A stretch of 64,000 nt of DNA from Myxococcales bacterium (GTDB lineage Bacteria; Myxococcota_A; Polyangia; Polyangiales; Polyangiaceae): the NCBI GenBank assembly GCA_013297655.1, contig JAAFHV010000001.1, positions 19,267 to 83,266 on the forward strand, read 5' to 3'. A program made the position numbers and the translations under genes. This document shows positions 18,498-27,229 of this stretch, one piece after another. Position 1 is the stretch's first letter. Each line of letters opens with the position of its first letter. The notes beneath the pieces are model-generated. The model was given only the letters and a program-made list of their open reading frames with translations, made no database searches and was not told the origin of the DNA.

Positions 18498-18959
18498 CTA
18501 CTTCACCTTCTGCAACGACACGGCGTTGATGCAGTACCGGAGCCGCGAAGGGGCGGGGCCATCGGGAAAGACATGGCCAAGGTGGCCGTCGCAGACCGCA
18601 CAAATCGCCTCGATCCGGATCATGCCGTGGGCTTCGTCCACGTGGTACCCGACCACGCCGGGTGTGAGAGGCGCGGTGAAGCTCGGCCAACCGGTGCCGC
18701 TCTCGAACTTGTGGGTCGCGTCGAAGAGCTCCGTGCCGCAACCCGCGCAGGCGTAAAGCCCAGGCTCGAACAACGAGCACATCTCGGAGGAGTGCGGACG
18801 CTCGGTGCCCTTCGCGCGGAGCACGCGGAACTGCTCCGGCGTGAGCGCAGCGCGCCACGCCTCGTCGCTTCGTTCGTCGCGACGCGGGGGAGGAGGCGCG
18901 CCTCGCTCGGCCCATCGCTGAATCTCGTTCCAGGTCGGAGTCTCGGTGGTGTTCGTCAT
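18498..18959 (-). CDS. msrB: Peptide-methionine (R)-S-oxide reductase
   Basis: A 153-residue protein that reduces the R epimer of methionine sulfoxide in proteins with thioredoxin. The start ATG at 18959 follows GGAG with a 4-nt spacing. Visible features are the zinc site CAGCG (Cys71, Cys74) and CAVCDGHLGH (Cys120, Cys123), the substrate motif SGTGWPSF and the catalytic Cys143 in RYCINAVSL. There is no signal peptide, so it is cytoplasmic. The N-terminal ~35 residues are a variable extension. It is convergent with the LysR remnant. Confidence 0.95.
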   Translation of the reverse strand: MTNTTETPTWNEIQRWAERGAPPPPRRDERSDEAWRAALTPEQFRVLRAKGTERPHSSEMCSLFEPGLYACAGCGTELFDATHKFESGTGWPSFTAPLTPGVVGYHVDEAHGMIRIEAICAVCDGHLGHVFPDGPAPSRLRYCINAVSLQKVK

Positions 18960-19139
18960 GCGCTCCTCGGTGCCTTCGCGGCGGGAGGAGCGTAAGGCCG
19001 CGCCGTCGTCCTGTCTCGCCCTGTACCGGGGCATCGCGCGATGCCTGTACCGGTACACCCGAGCGAGCCCCTCAGCCACGAATTACTCAGCAATTTCAAC
19101 AAACAAGACCTTGGCACGGCGAACGCAATAGGGGTCGTC

Positions 19140-21419
19140 ATGAAGACGCTCACCGCCTCCCTCCTCGCTCTCTCGGTCTCGGTCCTCTCCACCACCATCG
19201 GCTGCGCGGCCCCGACCGACGACGCGCCCATCGGTCCGGCTCCGGCTGCTCCCGCCGCTCCCTCGACCAAGCACCACACGGTCGTCGTCGGCGAGGACCA
19301 CGAGATCGTGGCCCGGCGCGACGCGCTTCGGCCCAAGCGCTCGTTCGGCGTGAAGTCACTCCGCGACGAGGTGCCCGCGGGTCCCTCCAAGTTCGTCCGC
19401 TCGAGCGGCACGGTGGTCGCGAACCCGCGCACCGACGCGGGCCTCACGATCGAGCTCGCTCGCGGCGTCGGCGGCGCATCCGCGGGAGCTGGGCTGACGG
19501 CGGGCGGCGTGGAATCGTCGGACCCCGCCGTCGCGACGGCCACGGTGGTGGGCGCGAAGCTCACCGTCACGCTCACGGGCAAGCTCGGCAACACGTTCCT
19601 CACCACGTTCGACGCCTCCGGAAACGCCACCGCGAAGGTGATGGTGCTCTCCGCGCTCCCGATGCCTGGAACCGCGATCATCGACGACGAGGCGCTCGAG
19701 CCCGCGGCCCTCCAGTACGGCACCTACGGCGTGCCGGAGACGCTCGCGACCGACTTCGCCGACCGCACGAGCGACCAAGCCCTCTCTGCCCTCTACGCCG
19801 CGACCCCCGGCCAAGACGGGCGCATCGGCGCGATGACCTTCGCGAACGTCGCCGCGTCCAGCGCGCTCGCCAAAGCCGCTATCGACGCGGTTGGTCAAGG
19901 ACCGAACGGCGTGCGCGCCATCTACTTTCCCAAGAAGGACCTGCTCGTCACCACGGTGCACGGCGACATGAGCGGGAGCGGCACCCCCGGCGGTACGTAT
20001 GAAATCTCGATCGGCGCGGCGGTCTCGCAGGCCGACTTCGGCACCTACGCGGACTTCGGCGGCGTGCTCGGCTCGAGCCCGCTCCACGACGCGAACGCGG
20101 TCGAGACCGGCGCGCTCTCCTTCGCCTCGAACGGCGCGAGCGTGGGCGCCATCGCTCCGGTGAAGGTCGGCGTCGTGCTCGCCGACGGACGCAAAGTGAT
20201 GGCGAGCGAGAGCGGATTCGCGGCCGCCGAGGCGAAGGCGGTGCGCCACCTCGTGGCCTATCCGCAGCCCGGCGAGCCCCTCGGCGAGGCGCTCACTTGC
20301 GAGACGTCGAAGTCGGCCGGCGCGATCGATTGGCGCTCGCTCTACTCCACCGCGGAGACCAAGCTCTCGGCCGACGCGAAGTGGAACGGCGGCAAGCCGA
20401 GCATCGCCCTCGACCTCGAGCCCCACGTCCGCGTCGGCGGGCAAATCGGGATCGCCGGCCACTTCGAGGGCAAGTGTGAAAAGACGATGTTCGAGGTGCC
20501 TGTTGCGGAGTGGGGCATCCCCCTCTTCGGCAACGTGGCGGTGAACGCGCCGGTGAAGGTGGAGCTCTCCGTGAAGGCCGACGGCTCGGTGACGGTGATG
20601 ACGCCGCGGGTAGAGCTCGGGAGCGCGCAAGACACGTCGAAGCCTGGAAAAATCGGGTTCTCGTACGCGGTGGGCGGCAAGTTCACCGTCGACCACGACC
20701 TCGCGGTGACGAGCGCCTACACCTCGCTCGGCGCGGTGGAGGGCTCGGCGGAGGGCAACGCGCACGTGGAGGTAGAGGCCGGCATCGGCGCGGCGCTGGG
20801 CCTCGAGGCGCAGGTGAAGGTGTGGATCTTCAAGGCGAGCGTGCGGGCCGATCTGGGCGACGTGGTCTTCGGAGTGAAGGACGAGGCCGACCTCACCGTT
20901 CACCTCGCCGACATGAGCTACGACGCCTCGAACGACTTCAAGTTGGGACTCTTTCCGCACTTCGCCCCCACGCTCCGGGTCGACACGCCGTTCTTCCACA
21001 AGTCGTACAACCTGTTCTCGGTCGACCTCGGAGACATGGCCTTCTACGACGAGCGCACCACCCCCAAGGGCTCGAAGTTGTTCACGAAAGAGAGCGCGAA
21101 GCAGACCCAGACGGAGGACGGCGCGACGGTGACGTACGTGCAGGCGAGCGACCACATCGAGATCCGCGACATGGGCAACATCACGAGCGTCGAGTCGGTG
21201 GTTCAAGGCATCTGGGGGAACGAGGTGCGCCGGTTCGTGGACCCCCAAATCGCGGCCGGCATCACCGGCGCCACCCTCAACCTGACCGGGATCGAGCTCA
21301 ACGCCCTCGCCCGCGTGTACCAGCGCAACGGGAGCGGGACCATGCTCGGCCAATCGAGCTTCGACATGCACATGCAAAACGGGAAGACGGTGCGCATCTT
21401 CATCGGCACCGGGCTGTAA
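19140..21419 (+). CDS. Large lipoprotein of unknown function
   Basis: A 759-residue protein. The start at 19140 gives MKTLTASLLALSVSVLSTTI then the lipobox cysteine at 21; the in-frame extension upstream is poor in coding character. The mature protein begins with an Ala/Pro linker. It has a beta-rich N-terminal half containing a BIG-like segment (SSDPAVATATVVGAKLTVTL, about 120-140). The C-terminal half contains long hydrophilic beta patterns (HVEVEAGIGAALGLEAQVKV; FKLGLFPHFAPTLRVDTPFF). No known domain is certain. A hairpin 30 nt downstream separates it from the SecY-SecD-like gene. Confidence 0.75.
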   Translation: MKTLTASLLALSVSVLSTTIGCAAPTDDAPIGPAPAAPAAPSTKHHTVVVGEDHEIVARRDALRPKRSFGVKSLRDEVPAGPSKFVRSSGTVVANPRTDAGLTIELARGVGGASAGAGLTAGGVESSDPAVATATVVGAKLTVTLTGKLGNTFLTTFDASGNATAKVMVLSALPMPGTAIIDDEALEPAALQYGTYGVPETLATDFADRTSDQALSALYAATPGQDGRIGAMTFANVAASSALAKAAIDAVGQGPNGVRAIYFPKKDLLVTTVHGDMSGSGTPGGTYEISIGAAVSQADFGTYADFGGVLGSSPLHDANAVETGALSFASNGASVGAIAPVKVGVVLADGRKVMASESGFAAAEAKAVRHLVAYPQPGEPLGEALTCETSKSAGAIDWRSLYSTAETKLSADAKWNGGKPSIALDLEPHVRVGGQIGIAGHFEGKCEKTMFEVPVAEWGIPLFGNVAVNAPVKVELSVKADGSVTVMTPRVELGSAQDTSKPGKIGFSYAVGGKFTVDHDLAVTSAYTSLGAVEGSAEGNAHVEVEAGIGAALGLEAQVKVWIFKASVRADLGDVVFGVKDEADLTVHLADMSYDASNDFKLGLFPHFAPTLRVDTPFFHKSYNLFSVDLGDMAFYDERTTPKGSKLFTKESAKQTQTEDGATVTYVQASDHIEIRDMGNITSVESVVQGIWGNEVRRFVDPQIAAGITGATLNLTGIELNALARVYQRNGSGTMLGQSSFDMHMQNGKTVRIFIGTGL

Positions 21420-21448
21420 GCCCACGCTCCCCAACGAACCACCAATCG

Positions 21449-21479
21449 AGCGCCGCGACCCGCAGAGGGACGCGGCGCT
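21449..21479 (+). terminator. Candidate intrinsic terminator
   Basis: A perfect 9-bp GC stem (AGCGCCGCG / CGCGGCGCT) with a 13-nt loop lies 30 nt after the large lipoprotein stop. The trailing T-run is weak (a TTTT within the following 12 nt), so Rho-independent activity is uncertain. Confidence 0.5.
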
Positions 21480-21577
21480 TCGTCGCATTTTGCGAAGCGT
21501 GCGCTCCCGTCCGCCTGTCTCGCGCGCGGGAGAATTCGGCGGGGGGACGGCGCCGACCCGCTGCTACCCTCGCGCGC

Positions 21578-23698
21578 ATGAGCCTCGCGCGCCGTGTGGC
21601 GATCACCCTCTCCGTACCCGTGCTGTTGGCGCTCGTCGCTCGCATTCCGCTGCCGGGCGTAGAATTGGAGGCGGTCGTAGCGGCGGGTGGAAGGCCGGAG
21701 CTCTTCGGTGTGCTCGCGCTCGGGCTCGTGCCCTACCTCACCGCCGCGTGGCTCGTGGAGCTCGCCGCGTTCCTCGTTCCCAGGTGGTCGCGGCTTCGGC
21801 ACGGCGGCCCCGAAGGTCGCCACACGCTCGAGAAGTGGTCGCTTCGGCTCGCGTTCGTGTTCGCGTTTCTGCAGGGATTTTCCGTCGCGAAGAGCCTCGA
21901 GTCGCTCGAGAGTGTGGGCCCGGGAGCGGAGATTTTGCGCGCGCCGGGGCTCGCGTCCACGGTCGCGATCATGTTCGCTGCCGCTGGCGGCTTGGCGTTG
22001 CAGCTCTTCTTCGCGCGCGTGATCACACGGCAGGGCATCGCGAACGGGGTCGTCGTTCTGTTCGGTGTCGCGCTGGGGCGCGAGCTGCTCGCGAGCCTTC
22101 TTCGACTCGTAGGCGCGGGGAACGGAGCGACGATGGGCGCGGCGCTGACCCCGTTCGGCGCGCTCCGCGTGGTGCTCATCGCCGTCACCGTCGCGGTGGC
22201 GACGTTCTTCGTCACGCGCACGAACGAGGGCGACCGAGGGAAAGCGCCCGCCGCCGATGGCCCCTACCGCGACGCGAAGCGGTTCGTCTCGGACCCCGAG
22301 ATCCCGGTGCCCGCGAGCTCGGTCCAACCCTACGCGTTCGCGATCACGATCTTGGCGATCCCGAGCACGCTCGGCGCGCTCGGCGTGCCGGGGTTCACCA
22401 AGCTGGCTCGCCTCGTCGACGATCCGCCCGTGTTCTTCGCGACAGGCGTCGCGATCTCGATCGCCGCCGCGCTCGTGATCGCGTGGGTGCTGCATCGGCC
22501 GCGTGAAATCGCCGAGCTCTCTCGTGGGCTCGGCGGATCGAGCGTGGACGCGACGACGAGCGCGCGCGCCGCGCTTCGCCGCGCGACACCAGCGACGTTG
22601 GTCTACGTGGGAGGCCTCTTCTTCGCGTCCGCGGCGATGGAGCACGTGTCGGCGCTCTCGATCGCGCTTTTTACGGCGATCGTGCTCGACGTAGGGCAGG
22701 CCGCGCTCGCCCTTCGCCGCACGGCAGACATGGTGCCGGTGTGGGAAGAGCGCCGCGCGGTGGCGCTCCCGATCGCGCGCGAGGCTCTACGCGCCGACGG
22801 GATTACGGTCGTGATCGGGGGGACGCGCCTGCTCGCGCTGCTCCAAGTGTTCGCGCCCTATGCGCCGGCGGTGCTCTTCGTGGCACGCGCCGACGAAGAG
22901 CGCGCGCAAGCCGTGCTCCGTCATGTGCTCGCGGGAGGAGAGGCTCCCGAGCCACGCGCCGAAGGACCCCTCCCCGAAGCGACGAAGCCCACCGCGAAGC
23001 CGCTCGTGCCGGTCGCGGTGACGTTCGTGGTCGGCGCGCTCCTCGCCGGGATCGCCGGCTATTCCCCTTCTCCCGCGTCGTCTGGCCCGCGGCCCGTGCT
23101 CGAGCTCGTGCGCGTCGACGACGACGCCGATCCGCTCCGCGCGTTCGCGAAGGAAGATCCTCCCGTTCCAGGAGTGTCGGTTCGTATGGAGTCGATCCCC
23201 GGACCAAAGGGCTCTCGGATGGTGCATTATGCATACATCCCGATCGAGGGCACGACACGAGAGGCCGCGCTCGCGGGCGCAGGGCCGTGGCTCGCGACGG
23301 TGCCGAAGCCGGAAGGAACGCGGTTCGGCTTCGAGGACGTGCTCGAGGCTTCCCCCGACGGAGAGACACAAGAGGTCGTCGCGGTTCGTTCGTTTCTCCT
23401 CACGGGCAAGCCTGAAATCACCTCCGACGACGTGAAGAACGCCTCACTCGCGCCATCGACGGGCGACCAGGTGGGCATCGCGGTCGCGCTCACGGAGGAC
23501 GGCGCGGCGCGCTTCGAGGCGCTCACGTCGGAGTGGACGAAGAAGCGGCTCGCGATCGTGCTCGATGGAAAAGTGATGAGCGCGCCGGTGATCATGTCGG
23601 CGATCGCGGGAGGGCACCTCACGATCACGATGGGCCACGGGGACCGCGAGCGCGAGATGGCAGAGGCGAAGAGGCTCGTCGCGGCGTTCGCTCGCTGA
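21578..23698 (+). CDS. SecY-like translocon protein fused to a SecD P1-like domain
   Basis: A 706-residue protein. Residues 1-390 align by eye with SecY over its length: PLPGVE in TM1, LALGLVPYLTAAWLVELAAF (TM2, cf. ALGIMPYISASIIIQLL), GGPEGRHTLEKW, ITRQGIANGVVVLF (cf. ITERGIGNGISIIIF), a PxxFAxxIL-like helix SSVQPYAFAITILAIPS, and HRPREIAELSRG (cf. NPRETADNLKK). Residues ~395-450 resemble a DUF2007-type fold (REALRADGITVVIGG ... ARADEERAQAVL). One TM at ~478-495 precedes an exported domain whose end (GIAVALTEDGAARFEAL, KKRLAIVLDGKVMSAPVI, AGGHLTITMG) is SecD P1-like. The conserved C5-loop PGIRPG of SecY is absent. No other sec gene is near. It is probably a specialised export component, but this is inference. 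Confidence 0.75.
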   Translation: MSLARRVAITLSVPVLLALVARIPLPGVELEAVVAAGGRPELFGVLALGLVPYLTAAWLVELAAFLVPRWSRLRHGGPEGRHTLEKWSLRLAFVFAFLQGFSVAKSLESLESVGPGAEILRAPGLASTVAIMFAAAGGLALQLFFARVITRQGIANGVVVLFGVALGRELLASLLRLVGAGNGATMGAALTPFGALRVVLIAVTVAVATFFVTRTNEGDRGKAPAADGPYRDAKRFVSDPEIPVPASSVQPYAFAITILAIPSTLGALGVPGFTKLARLVDDPPVFFATGVAISIAAALVIAWVLHRPREIAELSRGLGGSSVDATTSARAALRRATPATLVYVGGLFFASAAMEHVSALSIALFTAIVLDVGQAALALRRTADMVPVWEERRAVALPIAREALRADGITVVIGGTRLLALLQVFAPYAPAVLFVARADEERAQAVLRHVLAGGEAPEPRAEGPLPEATKPTAKPLVPVAVTFVVGALLAGIAGYSPSPASSGPRPVLELVRVDDDADPLRAFAKEDPPVPGVSVRMESIPGPKGSRMVHYAYIPIEGTTREAALAGAGPWLATVPKPEGTRFGFEDVLEASPDGETQEVVAVRSFLLTGKPEITSDDVKNASLAPSTGDQVGIAVALTEDGAARFEALTSEWTKKRLAIVLDGKVMSAPVIMSAIAGGHLTITMGHGDREREMAEAKRLVAAFAR

Positions 23699-23729
23699 GG
23701 CGCGGAGAGTCCCGAAGAGCACGAAATGA

Positions 23730-23765
23730 CCGAGAGCCGAGTCCCGCGATGGACTCGGCTCTCGG
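23730..23765. terminator. Bidirectional hairpin between convergent genes
   Basis: A perfect 15-bp stem (CCGAGAGCCGAGTCC paired with GGACTCGGCTCTCGG) with a 6-nt loop lies in the 117-nt gap between the convergent SecY-SecD-like gene and the GlsB gene. There is no T-run, but the stem is strong enough to act on either strand. Confidence 0.7.
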
Positions 23766-23815
23766 CGTTGAACCGCTCGAATACGAGCCGACCTCACTCG
23801 GCTGCGGGTGGTCGA

Positions 23816-24064
23816 CTACCGGCGCAGCAAACGATGCACCACCAAGACCACGAGCCCACCACCGACCGCCAAGCCGAAGCTGTGCAGATTGAACCCGGTG
23901 ATGCTCCCCCAGCCGAGGCGTGTGCCGATGAACCCGCCGACGATCGCCCCGACGATGCCGAGCAAGGTGGTGACGATGAAGCCGCCCCCGTCTTTGCCGG
24001 GCATGAAAAACTTGGCGACCACACCCGCGATCAGCCCGAACACGATCCAGCTCAAGATGCCCAT
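23816..24064 (-). CDS. GlsB/YeaQ/YmgE-family small membrane protein
   Basis: An 82-residue protein of usual family length. The start is at MGILSWIVFGLIAGVVAKFF (24064). It has three hydrophobic helices with glycine-rich packing (GIVGAIVGGFIGTRLG, FGLAVGGGLVVLVVHRLL). Family members are called transglycosylase-associated or stress-induced membrane proteins; their biochemical role is unknown. It begins 14 nt after the metallophosphoesterase stop on the same strand, so the two are likely co-transcribed. Confidence 0.88.
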   Translation of the reverse strand: MGILSWIVFGLIAGVVAKFFMPGKDGGGFIVTTLLGIVGAIVGGFIGTRLGWGSITGFNLHSFGLAVGGGLVVLVVHRLLRR

Positions 24065-24078
24065 GGGCGAGAACCTAC

Positions 24079-25383
24079 TCAGCTCCGCGCGATCGCGGAA
24101 GGGGCCGCAGCTCCGCCTCGCGTGAGCGTGAGCACCGGGAGCTCGCTCTCGCAGCCGAGGCGAAACGGGTACCAGTGGCCGAACCCGCTCGTCGTGTAAA
24201 GCCTTGTCTTTTCGCGAAGATACGCGCCCCAAAGGTATCCCTCGTCGGTGAGGGGCTCGAAGGCGCTCTTCCCGTTGAAGCCGATCTGTCCGCCGTGGGT
24301 GTGCCCCGAGAGCACGAGCGCGACGTCGAGGTTGGCAGCGGGCACCACCGCTTCCGGACGGTGCGAAAGGAGGAGCCGCGTGTCGCCGCTCGCGCGGACG
24401 AGGCTTCGCTCGATCGAGGCGCGGAGCGGGCCACGAATGTCGCCGTCCATGCGCCGCGGATCGTCGACCCCGAGGATCGCGACGCGCTCGTCGGCGATGC
24501 GCACCGTCTCCGACGCGTCGACCAAGAGGGGTACGCCGGCCCTCTCGTAGGTGTCGCGCACGCCGCGGATCGGCTGGAAATACTCATGGTTTCCGAGGCA
24601 CGCGTAGGTGCCGTAGCGCGGCGCGAGATCGCGCACGAGGCGGAGCGCGTCTTCCAAGAGATTGCCGTGCTCCACGAAGTCCCCGGTGAGCACCACCATG
24701 TCCGGCTTGTCCTCCGCGAGCGCCTCGAGCGCGCGCGCCAAATCGTCGAGCTGCCGATACACGCCGAGGTGCACGTCGCTCAGTTGCGCGACGCGAAGCC
24801 CCTCCAGCGACGCCGGGAGGCGCGGCAACGTGAGCACTTGCGACGTCACGCGGACAGGAGAAAACCCGCGCGAAAACCCACGAATACCCACCCCCATCGC
24901 CGCCGCCGGCGCCACCGTCGCCGCGAGCGCGAGCACGTTGCGCCGCGACACGATCGACGGCTTCGCGACCGCGACCGGCGCTTCGTTCGGCGCTTCGTTC
25001 GACGACGCGGCAACCGGCTCCACGACCGGCTCGACCTCCGCGCTCCGAGCCTCCACATTCCTCTTCGCGATGCGGTCGTACACGCGGCGCGTGATCGCCA
25101 CCAACACCGCCGCGACCGGGATCGAGAGCAGCGTGAGCGCGAGAAACACCGGCGCCGCCGACGACACCGTGATCGCGAAGAGCCCGAGCACGTTGTGATC
25201 GTGAAAGGCCGACCACGCCCCGTGCGCCGCGAGCAGCACCGTGAAGCTCCCGAGCACCGTCGCGAAGAAGCGGCGCGATCCGAACGCCTGCGGCACGAGG
25301 AGCCGAACTGCGATCACGTTCATGAGCCAGAGGAGCAAGTTGAGCCCGAGCGACCAGGTGCCGTGAACGAGGGGATAAATCAT
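24079..25383 (-). CDS. Membrane-anchored metallophosphoesterase (YkuE/calcineurin-like)
   Basis: A 434-residue protein. The start at 25383 follows GGGAG and begins MIYPLVHGTW. Three N-terminal hydrophobic helices (about 5-100), an Ala/Glu/Pro linker and a second hydrophobic stretch after SRRNVLALA (147-165) precede the catalytic domain. Dimetal ligands are visible in order: SDVHLG (Asp203, His205), GDFVEHG (Asp235), GNHEYF (Asn265, His266), LSHRPE and SGHTHGGQ. Related enzymes act on phosphodiesters or UDP-sugar-lipid intermediates at the membrane; the substrate here is unknown. It is the first gene of a two-gene unit with the GlsB protein. Confidence 0.92.
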   Translation of the reverse strand: MIYPLVHGTWSLGLNLLLWLMNVIAVRLLVPQAFGSRRFFATVLGSFTVLLAAHGAWSAFHDHNVLGLFAITVSSAAPVFLALTLLSIPVAAVLVAITRRVYDRIAKRNVEARSAEVEPVVEPVAASSNEAPNEAPVAVAKPSIVSRRNVLALAATVAPAAAMGVGIRGFSRGFSPVRVTSQVLTLPRLPASLEGLRVAQLSDVHLGVYRQLDDLARALEALAEDKPDMVVLTGDFVEHGNLLEDALRLVRDLAPRYGTYACLGNHEYFQPIRGVRDTYERAGVPLLVDASETVRIADERVAILGVDDPRRMDGDIRGPLRASIERSLVRASGDTRLLLSHRPEAVVPAANLDVALVLSGHTHGGQIGFNGKSAFEPLTDEGYLWGAYLREKTRLYTTSGFGHWYPFRLGCESELPVLTLTRGGAAAPSAIARS

Positions 25384-25571
25384 CGGAGGCTCCCGGGGCA
25401 GGACGAGGCGGCGCGTGCAGCGGTGCGATTCGACATGAACAGAGCTTGGGATGCCCAGGTGGACCCCTCCCCGAACCCACGTGAAACGTCGCGCCATCGC
25501 GTGTGAACGTGGTGTGAACGGTCAGCGCGCGAACGCCCCGAAGGAGCCCGAAGTCGGGTTACGATCGCGCG

Positions 25572-26264
25572 ATGGCAAAGACGATCCTCGTGTGTGGTCA
25601 TGGTCCCGGCATCTCCGACGCGGTGGCGAAGAAGTTCGCCGCGGAGGGGTTCCACGTGGCGCTCGTCGCCCGCAGCGCAGAGAAGCTCGAAGCGGCCGCG
25701 AAGGCCCTCGCGGAGAAGGGCGTGACCGCAAAAGCGTTCCCCGCCGACCTCGGTGATCCTGCCGCCGTGAAGAAGCTCGTCGACGACGTGCGCGCGTCGC
25801 TCGGTCCGATCACGATCGTGCATTGGAACGCGTACGCCGGCCTCGCGGGCGACTTGCTCACCGCCGACGCGGCCGACCTACGCAAAGCGTTCGACGTGAG
25901 CGTGACCGGGCTCGTCGCCGCGGTGCAGGCCTCGCTCCCCGACCTTCGCGAGCAAAAGGGCACCTCCGCGGTGCTCGTCACCGGCGGCGGCTTCGCGTTC
26001 TACGACAAGGCCGTCGACGCCGCTGCGACGCAGTGGAACGCGATGGGGCTCGCCGTCTCGAAGGCAGCGCAACACAAGCTCGTGGGTCTGCTCTCGGCCA
26101 AGCTCGCGAACGACGGTGTCTACGTCGGTGAGGTGGTGGTGCTCGGAATGGTGAAGGGCACCGCGTTCGACTCCGGCAACGCGACCCTCGATCCGAACGA
26201 GATCGCGGCGAAGTTTTGGGAGATCTACGGCGGCCGCCAAGTGCTCAGCACGAACTTCGGCTGA
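25572..26264 (+). CDS. Atypical short-chain dehydrogenase/reductase-like protein
   Basis: A 230-residue Rossmann-fold protein with overall SDR layout (VALVARSAEKLEAAAKAL, PADLGDPAAVKKLV, NAYAG). Key residues deviate: the dinucleotide loop reads GHGPGIS instead of TGxxxGIG, the catalytic Ser position is in TGGGFAFY, and the YxxxK tyrosine is replaced (GLAVSKAA keeps the Lys). It is therefore probably not a classical oxidoreductase and may bind nucleotide without hydride chemistry. The ATG start follows a weak ribosome site. It is monocistronic, divergent from the metallophosphoesterase. Confidence 0.82.
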   Translation: MAKTILVCGHGPGISDAVAKKFAAEGFHVALVARSAEKLEAAAKALAEKGVTAKAFPADLGDPAAVKKLVDDVRASLGPITIVHWNAYAGLAGDLLTADAADLRKAFDVSVTGLVAAVQASLPDLREQKGTSAVLVTGGGFAFYDKAVDAAATQWNAMGLAVSKAAQHKLVGLLSAKLANDGVYVGEVVVLGMVKGTAFDSGNATLDPNEIAAKFWEIYGGRQVLSTNFG

Positions 26265-26484
26265 GCCTGGGTGAAACGCGAGCGCGCGACCACGAGCCCG
26301 TCGTGGTTTCGCGCGTTCTCGTTTTGGACCGCGACTTCGTGCGCGAACGACGCGCGACGCACGAGGTTCGGATCGGTCGCGCCGACGGCCACGTGCCGCT
26401 CTTCGGTGCAATCTACACGCAGCGCGGCACGATCCGACGTACCCACGATCACGGGGAAATAACCTTATCGTTCGTGCTGCTTCT

Positions 26485-27081
26485 TCAGAACGTGCCGCCG
26501 AGTGGGAGCACGAACCCGGGCGCGTCGTTCGAGAAGCCGGGCAACGGCGCGCTCGCCCACGTGGGCGTTCGCACGGCAGGGTGATCGAGCTCGAGCGATC
26601 GGAGCGGCGGCAGACGCCCGTTGTTCGAGTTGAGGATCATCACGAGCCCCACCGCCGCGACGACGAGGCCCACGCCGCTCGTGACGCCTCCGGCGACGAG
26701 GAGGCCGGTGTTCTTGCCGCCGGTGTTCCCTTTCGGCTTGAGGCCCGCGCCGAGCAAGACCATCACGGTGCCGGTGACGGTGATCGCCCCTCCCGTGATG
26801 AGCAGCACGAGCCCCGTCGTGCGCTCCGACGAGCGACCCGAGCCTCCCGACGATCCACCGGAGCCACCACCACCGCCGTCGGAAGAACCCTTGCTCGAGG
26901 TCTCGCCGGACCCTTTTTTCTTCGGGGGCGGAGGCGGAAGGTCGACGCCTCCGGAGCCTCCCGATTTTGGCGGCGGCGGCGGCAGATCGACAGTGCTCTT
27001 TTTGGGCGGCGGCGGCGGCGGCAGCGCGACGTCGGCGTGCACGACCGTGGGGAGCGACGCCGAGAGGAACACGCTCGTCAT
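26485..27081 (-). CDS. Exported proline-rich protein with two membrane helices
   Basis: A 198-residue protein. The start at 27081 (MTSVFLSASLPTVVHADVAL) gives a clean signal peptide; longer in-frame starts run under the divergent promoter of the DUF362 gene. Three polyproline blocks (LPPPPPPKK, LPPPPPKSGG, LPPPPPKKKG) and a Gly/Ser linker lead to two hydrophobic helices (TGLVLLITGGAITVTGTVMV and GLLVAGGVTSGVGLVVAAVG) and a short tail. It probably spans the periplasm with a flexible linker. The function is unknown; the DNA of the Pro blocks is visibly repetitive. Confidence 0.7.
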   Translation of the reverse strand: MTSVFLSASLPTVVHADVALPPPPPPKKSTVDLPPPPPKSGGSGGVDLPPPPPKKKGSGETSSKGSSDGGGGGSGGSSGGSGRSSERTTGLVLLITGGAITVTGTVMVLLGAGLKPKGNTGGKNTGLLVAGGVTSGVGLVVAAVGLVMILNSNNGRLPPLRSLELDHPAVRTPTWASAPLPGFSNDAPGFVLPLGGTF

Positions 27082-27229
27082 CAGAATCGAAACGCCGCGC
27101 CGCGCGTTCGAGCCCTCTCGCGCTCGGCTCGCCCGCCGCGGGCATTCCCGCTTCGTGGGGGGCGCGTCCGTGGCAGAGGAGAGCGCAGGGACACGGGGGC
27201 TCGTCGGAAGAGATACGTTCGGAGGACGC

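Noticed and set aside
19356..21488. A 710-codon frame antisense to the large lipoprotein
   Set aside because: No start context or homology, and composition typical of a GC shadow.
20510..21577. N-terminal extension of the SecY-like frame into the preceding lipoprotein
   Set aside because: The extension is Arg-rich shadow sequence; SecY-like sequence begins at the ATG at 21578.
26265..26484. A small gene between the atypical SDR and the proline-rich protein
   Set aside because: Short frames on both strands (63-75 codons) overlap each other and have no ribosome site, signal or family pattern.
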